Shown here piece by piece: positions 60,232 to 64,000 of a DNA stretch of 64,000 nucleotides. Made by a program: the position numbers and the translations under genes. Under the pieces are notes generated by a model, which had not been told where the DNA came from, made no database searches, and saw only the letters and a list, made by a program, of their open reading frames with translations. Every line of letters starts with the position of its first letter. Within the stretch, counting starts at the first letter, position 1. The DNA lies in contig NZ_BPQO01000002.1 in the NCBI RefSeq assembly GCF_022179285.1, positions 186,001-250,000 of the forward strand. Reading direction: 5' to 3'. This DNA is from Methylobacterium hispanicum. Its GTDB lineage: Bacteria > Pseudomonadota > Alphaproteobacteria > Rhizobiales > Beijerinckiaceae.

Positions 60232-61671
60232 ATGCGACAACTCATTCCGGCGACCTTGCTGATCGCCTTCCTTGGCGGGACCGCCCTGGCGGGCCAAGCG
60301 CCGGGGCCCGCCTCGGCGCCGGACGTGCCCGTCGGCCCGCGCGACCGGTTCTATACCTCGGACCAGTTCTCCAACACGGTCTCGGTGATCGATCCCGCCG
60401 CCAACACGCTTCTGGGCGTGATCCGCCTCGGCGACACGACGCCCGCGAACCTGAGCCCGCTCTATCGCGGCCAGCTCCTCGTGCATGGCATGGGCTTCTC
60501 GCCCGACCGCAAGACTCTGCTCGCCGTCTCGATCGGCTCGAACTCGGTCAGCTTCATCGATACCGCCACCAACACGGTGCGCCGCACGACCTATGTCGGG
60601 CGCTCGCCGCACGAGGCGTTCTTCACGCCGGACGGGCGCGAGGTCTGGGTCAGCGTGCGCGGCGAGGACTACGTCGCGATCCTCGACGCCGGTACGGGCC
60701 GGGAGACGGGCCGGATCACGGTGCCGAACGGGCCCGGCATGACGATCTTCTCGCCCGACGGGCGTTACGGCTACGTCTGCTCCAGCTTCAGCCCCGAGAC
60801 GGTCGCCATCGACGTGAAGAGCCGCGAGATCGTCGGGCGGATCAAGCAGGAGAGCCCGTTCTGCCCCGACATCGCGGCGACGCCCGACGGAAAGCAGGTG
60901 TGGTTCACCCTCAAGGACGTCGGCCGCGTCCAAGTGTTCGAGGCCACGCCGCCGTTCAAGGCGCTCAAGACCATCGAGACGGGACCGATCACGAACCACG
61001 TCAACATCGCGCGCACGAAGGCCGGGCAGTTCGCCTACGTGACGGTCGGCGGCCTGAACCGAGTGGAGGTGTTCCGCACCGACGACTTCTCGCAGGTCGC
61101 GACGATTCCCACCGGCGCGCTCCCGCACGGCCTCTGGCCCTCGGGCGACGGTTCGCGGATCTATGTCGGCCTGGAGAATGCCGACGCGGTCGCGGTGATC
61201 GACACCGGCAGCGACGCGGTGATCGCCACGATCCCGATCGGCCAGGGGCCGCAGGGGGTGGCCTACGTCCCGGAGGCGGTACCGGAGGGAGCGGGTGCGC
61301 CGAACCTCCAGCCGCTGGGCGCGGCGGGCCAATCAAGCACGCTGACGCTGGCCGGCCCGGACGGCAAGGCGGCCACGCAGGTCACGCTGTTCGACCAGGG
61401 CGTGTTGCAGACCCTGCAGGCGGCGGTGACGGGCCTCACGCCGAAGAAGCCCTACGTCCTGGCCCTCGCGGCCGATCCAAAGGGCACGGGGCTTCTCGAG
61501 CCGCTCGCCGCCTTCATGACGAACCCGGCGGGCGCGGCCATCGTCAACGCCGTCGGTCCGATCCGGCAGGTGACGCAGAACGCCAACGAAGCCACGCGGC
61601 GCAGCCTCGTCATCGTCGAGGGCAAGCCCGGCGAGACCGGCGCGACGGTCCAGACCCAGGCACCGCGCTGA
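60232..61671 (+). CDS. YncE-like beta-propeller protein, exported
   Basis: Protein of 479 residues with signal peptide (MRQLIPATLLIAFLGGTALA). Repeats of the YVTN type (NTVSVIDPAANTLLGVIRLG; NADAVAVIDTGSDAVIATIP) form a seven-bladed propeller over about 35-340. A C-terminal domain of about 110 residues follows. Related proteins bind redox-active partners; here it is likely part of the sulfite/oxidative-stress response with DUF305. Confidence 0.82.
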   Translation: MRQLIPATLLIAFLGGTALAGQAPGPASAPDVPVGPRDRFYTSDQFSNTVSVIDPAANTLLGVIRLGDTTPANLSPLYRGQLLVHGMGFSPDRKTLLAVSIGSNSVSFIDTATNTVRRTTYVGRSPHEAFFTPDGREVWVSVRGEDYVAILDAGTGRETGRITVPNGPGMTIFSPDGRYGYVCSSFSPETVAIDVKSREIVGRIKQESPFCPDIAATPDGKQVWFTLKDVGRVQVFEATPPFKALKTIETGPITNHVNIARTKAGQFAYVTVGGLNRVEVFRTDDFSQVATIPTGALPHGLWPSGDGSRIYVGLENADAVAVIDTGSDAVIATIPIGQGPQGVAYVPEAVPEGAGAPNLQPLGAAGQSSTLTLAGPDGKAATQVTLFDQGVLQTLQAAVTGLTPKKPYVLALAADPKGTGLLEPLAAFMTNPAGAAIVNAVGPIRQVTQNANEATRRSLVIVEGKPGETGATVQTQAPR

Positions 61672-61720
61672 CGGGACGAGGGGGCGGTCGCCGGACCGCC
61701 CCCCTGTTGCCCGCCTCGCC

Positions 61721-62050
61721 TCAGTAGGTGTCGGCGAGGTAGGCGGCGATGGCCTTGGCCTGCGCCGCGTCGATCGGCGCGTGGTAGACCTTGACCATCT
61801 TGGTCACCTCGGACTCCCAGAAGGCCGCGCCTTTGCCCGGTGGCTGCATCGCGATGTAGTCCACCGAATGGCAGACGAGGCAGTTCGCCTGGGCCGCCTC
61901 GAAGCCCTCCGCGTGCATGCCGGCCTTCGGCGCCCGCAGCTCCGCGGTCGGCTCCGGCACCGCGTAGGATTTCGGCGCGGCGAGCGCCGCGCCGGTCGCG
62001 AGGGCGAGGGCCGCCGCGAGGGCGAGGGTGATGCGGGTCATCGTCGTCAC
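61721..62050 (-). CDS. sorB: Cytochrome c subunit of sulfite dehydrogenase (SorB-like)
   Basis: Protein of 109 residues with signal peptide (TRITLALAAALALATGAALA). One heme site CLVCH (Cys57, Cys60, His61) and a possible axial Met in the downstream YIAMQPPGK. It is encoded four bases from the sorA stop on the same strand and should accept electrons from it. A second ATG at 62041 is equally plausible. Confidence 0.85.
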   Translation of the reverse strand: MTTMTRITLALAAALALATGAALAAPKSYAVPEPTAELRAPKAGMHAEGFEAAQANCLVCHSVDYIAMQPPGKGAAFWESEVTKMVKVYHAPIDAAQAKAIAAYLADTY

Positions 62051-62054
62051 TCCC

Positions 62055-63266
62055 TCAGACCGCGCGCACGCGGGTGGTCTCGACCACGTTGCGCAGGTAC
62101 CCGGCCGGGTTCCAGCGCGGCTCCATCGGCTGGCTCGCCCCGTCGTTGGCGGTCGCCCGCACCCGGATCGCGTGCGATCCCGGCGACAAGTCCACGTCGA
62201 GGGTCCAGGGCCGGAAGGCGTAGGGGCCGAGATCCTGCCCGAGCCGCGCCTCCGTCCAGGTCTTGCCGTCGTCGGTCGAGACTGCCACCGCCTTGATCCC
62301 AGAGCCGCCGTCGAAGGCGATGCCGCGCAAGGGCGTGTGGCCGGCCTTCACCTGCCCCCCGTCGGTCAGGTTGGTGAGGAAGGAGCGCACCGTGAAGCGG
62401 TTGATCGGCACGGTCTTGTCCGCGGCCTTGCCGGGTTCGGTGCAGGCGCAATCGTTGTCGGGGATGCGATAGGCCTTCTGCATCCAGAAGCCGTCGAAGG
62501 GTTTGTCGAGCACGCTGATGCTCTCCAAATGCTTGACCCAGTAGGTGCCGTAGAAGCCCGGTACGACGAGGCGCAGGGGATAGCCGTTGAGCCAGGGTAG
62601 GTCCTGCCCGTTCATGCCCCAGGCCAGCATCACCTGCCCGTCGCTGGCATGGTCGAGCTTGAGCGACTTGGCGAAGTCCGGCGTCTCGGGGATCACCGGG
62701 CCGTCGAGCCCGGTGAAGGCGACCTCCACGGCGCCCGCCTTCACCCCAGCCTTGTCGAGCACGGCCTTCAGCGGCACGCCGGTCCAGCGGGCGCAGCCCA
62801 TGGCGCCGTTGGCGAGCTGCCCGCCGGCCATCCGCGGCGTGAAGAAGCCGCGGGAATTGCCCGAGCACTGGTTGACCGCGACGATCTCGGTCGTCGGCAT
62901 CGCCTTCAGGTCGGCGAGCGAGAGCGAGACCTCCCGCTCGACATGGCCCTTGATCGCGACGCGATAGGTCTCGCGATCGATCTCGGTCGGGATGTCGGCG
63001 AGATGGTAGCGCACGAAGAACGCGTCGTTGGGCGTGATCGCGCCCTCGTCGAACACCGAGAACGGAGTCTCCAGCTGCGGCGGACGCGCGGTCATCTGGA
63101 GCAGCGGGCGCTTGCCCGGATAGGCCACCAGGGGCCGTTCGCCGTTGCCGAAGGGCAGCGTGGCGTTGTCGCCCGCGAGCGTGCGCAAGGACGCGAAAGT
63201 GCCACCGCCGAGGCCCGCCAGGGCGGTGAGGCCCGCCCGCCTGATGAGATCGCGTCTGTCGAGCAT
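62055..63266 (-). CDS. sorA: Tat-exported sulfite dehydrogenase catalytic subunit (SorA-like)
   Basis: Molybdenum enzyme of 403 residues. A twin-arginine signal (RRDLIRRAGLTALAGLG at residues 4-20) directs folded export. The Mo-ligand Cys134 is in VNQCSGNSRG; VVPGFYGTYWVKHL, the dimerisation domain (from about 280) and GSHAIRVRATANDG are present. Together with the cytochrome it oxidises sulfite in the periplasm. The ATG at 63266 is preferred because it places the Tat signal at the N-terminus. Confidence 0.9.
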   Translation of the reverse strand: MLDRRDLIRRAGLTALAGLGGGTFASLRTLAGDNATLPFGNGERPLVAYPGKRPLLQMTARPPQLETPFSVFDEGAITPNDAFFVRYHLADIPTEIDRETYRVAIKGHVEREVSLSLADLKAMPTTEIVAVNQCSGNSRGFFTPRMAGGQLANGAMGCARWTGVPLKAVLDKAGVKAGAVEVAFTGLDGPVIPETPDFAKSLKLDHASDGQVMLAWGMNGQDLPWLNGYPLRLVVPGFYGTYWVKHLESISVLDKPFDGFWMQKAYRIPDNDCACTEPGKAADKTVPINRFTVRSFLTNLTDGGQVKAGHTPLRGIAFDGGSGIKAVAVSTDDGKTWTEARLGQDLGPYAFRPWTLDVDLSPGSHAIRVRATANDGASQPMEPRWNPAGYLRNVVETTRVRAV

Positions 63267-63389
63267 CCGAAGTCCTCCCCTGTCCGCGCGTGACTCCGGC
63301 GACCGGGCCCACGACGTGCGGAGGAGGAGACGCATGTCGCCCCCGGTCTATTCGCGGCGGGTCGAAATAAATTCCGCGGCTCGCGCCGG

Positions 63390-64000
63390 TCAGCCGGTGC
63401 AGGGGCGCTCCGCGAGGCTGGTCGCCCGGTCCAGCGCGAGCCGCAGGCGGTCCGTCTTGTTCGGTTCGGTGAGCAGCACGGCCGCCTCGGCCAGCAGGGC
63501 GAACCGCTCGGCCGGCACCGTCTTGGACAGGAGGACGTAGTGGCGCCCCTCGCTGTCCCAGCGCGCCACACGCAGGCCGCCGCTCCCTTGCGCGATCTCC
63601 CGACCGGCCTGCCCGCGCGACGGTCCGCTCCAGATGGCGAGCCGGCAGCCGTGACGCCCCTCGTAACCTGCGAGCCGACCGGCCGAACCGTCGTCCGGGG
63701 ACAGGTAGACCAAGCGGAAGCCTGCCGCCCCCAGATCGAGGGGGAAGCCATTCGGGCCGCCCGCGGGCCGCACGTCGTTCGCGGGTGAGCCCGCCGCACC
63801 CCATGCCGTGAAGGCCGCGCGCGCGGGGTCCGCCGGCGCGCGAGACGACAGGGCGAGCCAGCCGGCGCCGACGAGGACGACCAGGGCCGCGGCGCACGCC
63901 CATCCGAGGGAGGCGCGGGCGATCGGCGCGCGCCGGGGCGGCACGGCCGCAGCCTTCACCTCCTGTTTCACTCCCTGCTTCAGCCGGGTCAGGGTCGCGA
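63390..64000 (-). CDS. Membrane-anchored hypothetical protein, probable anti-sigma-like (5' end outside window)
   Basis: The frame is open to the end of the window; at least 203 residues are visible. A GTG at 63971 could be a start, but the upstream codons (TLTRLKQGVKQE) read like protein, so the N-terminus probably lies outside. One membrane helix (about 22-42 of the 193-residue version) is followed by a periplasmic part with GYEGRHGCRLAIWSGPSRG. This resembles anti-sigma factors of sulfite or oxidative-stress ECF systems; assignment is tentative. Confidence 0.5.
   Translation of the reverse strand, partial: ATLTRLKQGVKQEVKAAAVPPRRAPIARASLGWACAAALVVLVGAGWLALSSRAPADPARAAFTAWGAAGSPANDVRPAGGPNGFPLDLGAAGFRLVYLSPDDGSAGRLAGYEGRHGCRLAIWSGPSRGQAGREIAQGSGGLRVARWDSEGRHYVLLSKTVPAERFALLAEAAVLLTEPNKTDRLRLALDRATSLAERPCTG

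Overview
The window is about 64 kb of GC-rich DNA (roughly 70% G+C by eye) with dense bacterial genes. The core genes (mutL, rsmD, rluB, tadA, lpxC, an ABC-F ATPase, tRNA-Val), the EcfG-type promoter and the gene content fit an alphaproteobacterium of the Rhizobiales, most likely Methylobacterium/Methylorubrum. The genus is an inference from gene content; no 16S or marker comparison was possible.

Positions 1-26800 are ordinary chromosome: the end of a branched-chain amino acid permease, a 3-hydroxyacyl-CoA dehydrogenase/thiolase pair, a fluoride channel, mutL, an XRE regulator, tadA, a CsbD/DUF1328 stress pair behind a GGAAC-N17-CGTT promoter, a LysE exporter, rluB-rsmD, two alpha/beta hydrolases (one with fluoroacetate-dehalogenase residues), an ABC-F protein, an AEC transporter, lpxC, a Crp/Fnr regulator, a polyamine-type ABC transporter, a Flp pilin and a two-domain glycosyltransferase.

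tRNA-Val(GAC) at 26815-26889 marks the start of an accessory island running to about 45.7 kb. It holds a large single-chain N6-adenine methylase with nuclease-like and specificity-like ends, an IS5-family insertion sequence with a -1 frameshift site, a MobC-like protein overlapping a relaxase, a block of small minus-strand genes behind a clear operator/promoter, a BRO/ANT antirepressor, and nine overlapping minus-strand genes that include a phage-type lysis cassette (endolysin broken by one amber codon, a membrane/coiled-coil protein, nested spanin-like genes). A primase-type replication protein with a long inverted repeat in front of it follows. The island looks like an integrated mobilizable replicon or phage-plasmid; no integrase or capsid gene was recognised.

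From 46.3 to 52.8 kb lies a cluster of membrane and envelope stress genes (CDF cation transporter, CPA1 Na+/H+ antiporter, YetF, PRC-barrel protein, MscS channel, K+ channel), bounded on both sides by gene-free stretches. From 53.1 kb to the end, the theme is sulfite and oxidative stress: a Crp/Fnr regulator, a pentapeptide-repeat protein, a YeiH exporter, a cytoplasmic-type sulfite oxidase and LysR regulator, an ECF sigma/anti-sigma pair, a methionine-rich DUF305 protein, a YncE-like beta-propeller and a Tat-exported sulfite dehydrogenase with its cytochrome c. The sigma operon and the DUF305 operon are divergent and share a promoter-like motif.
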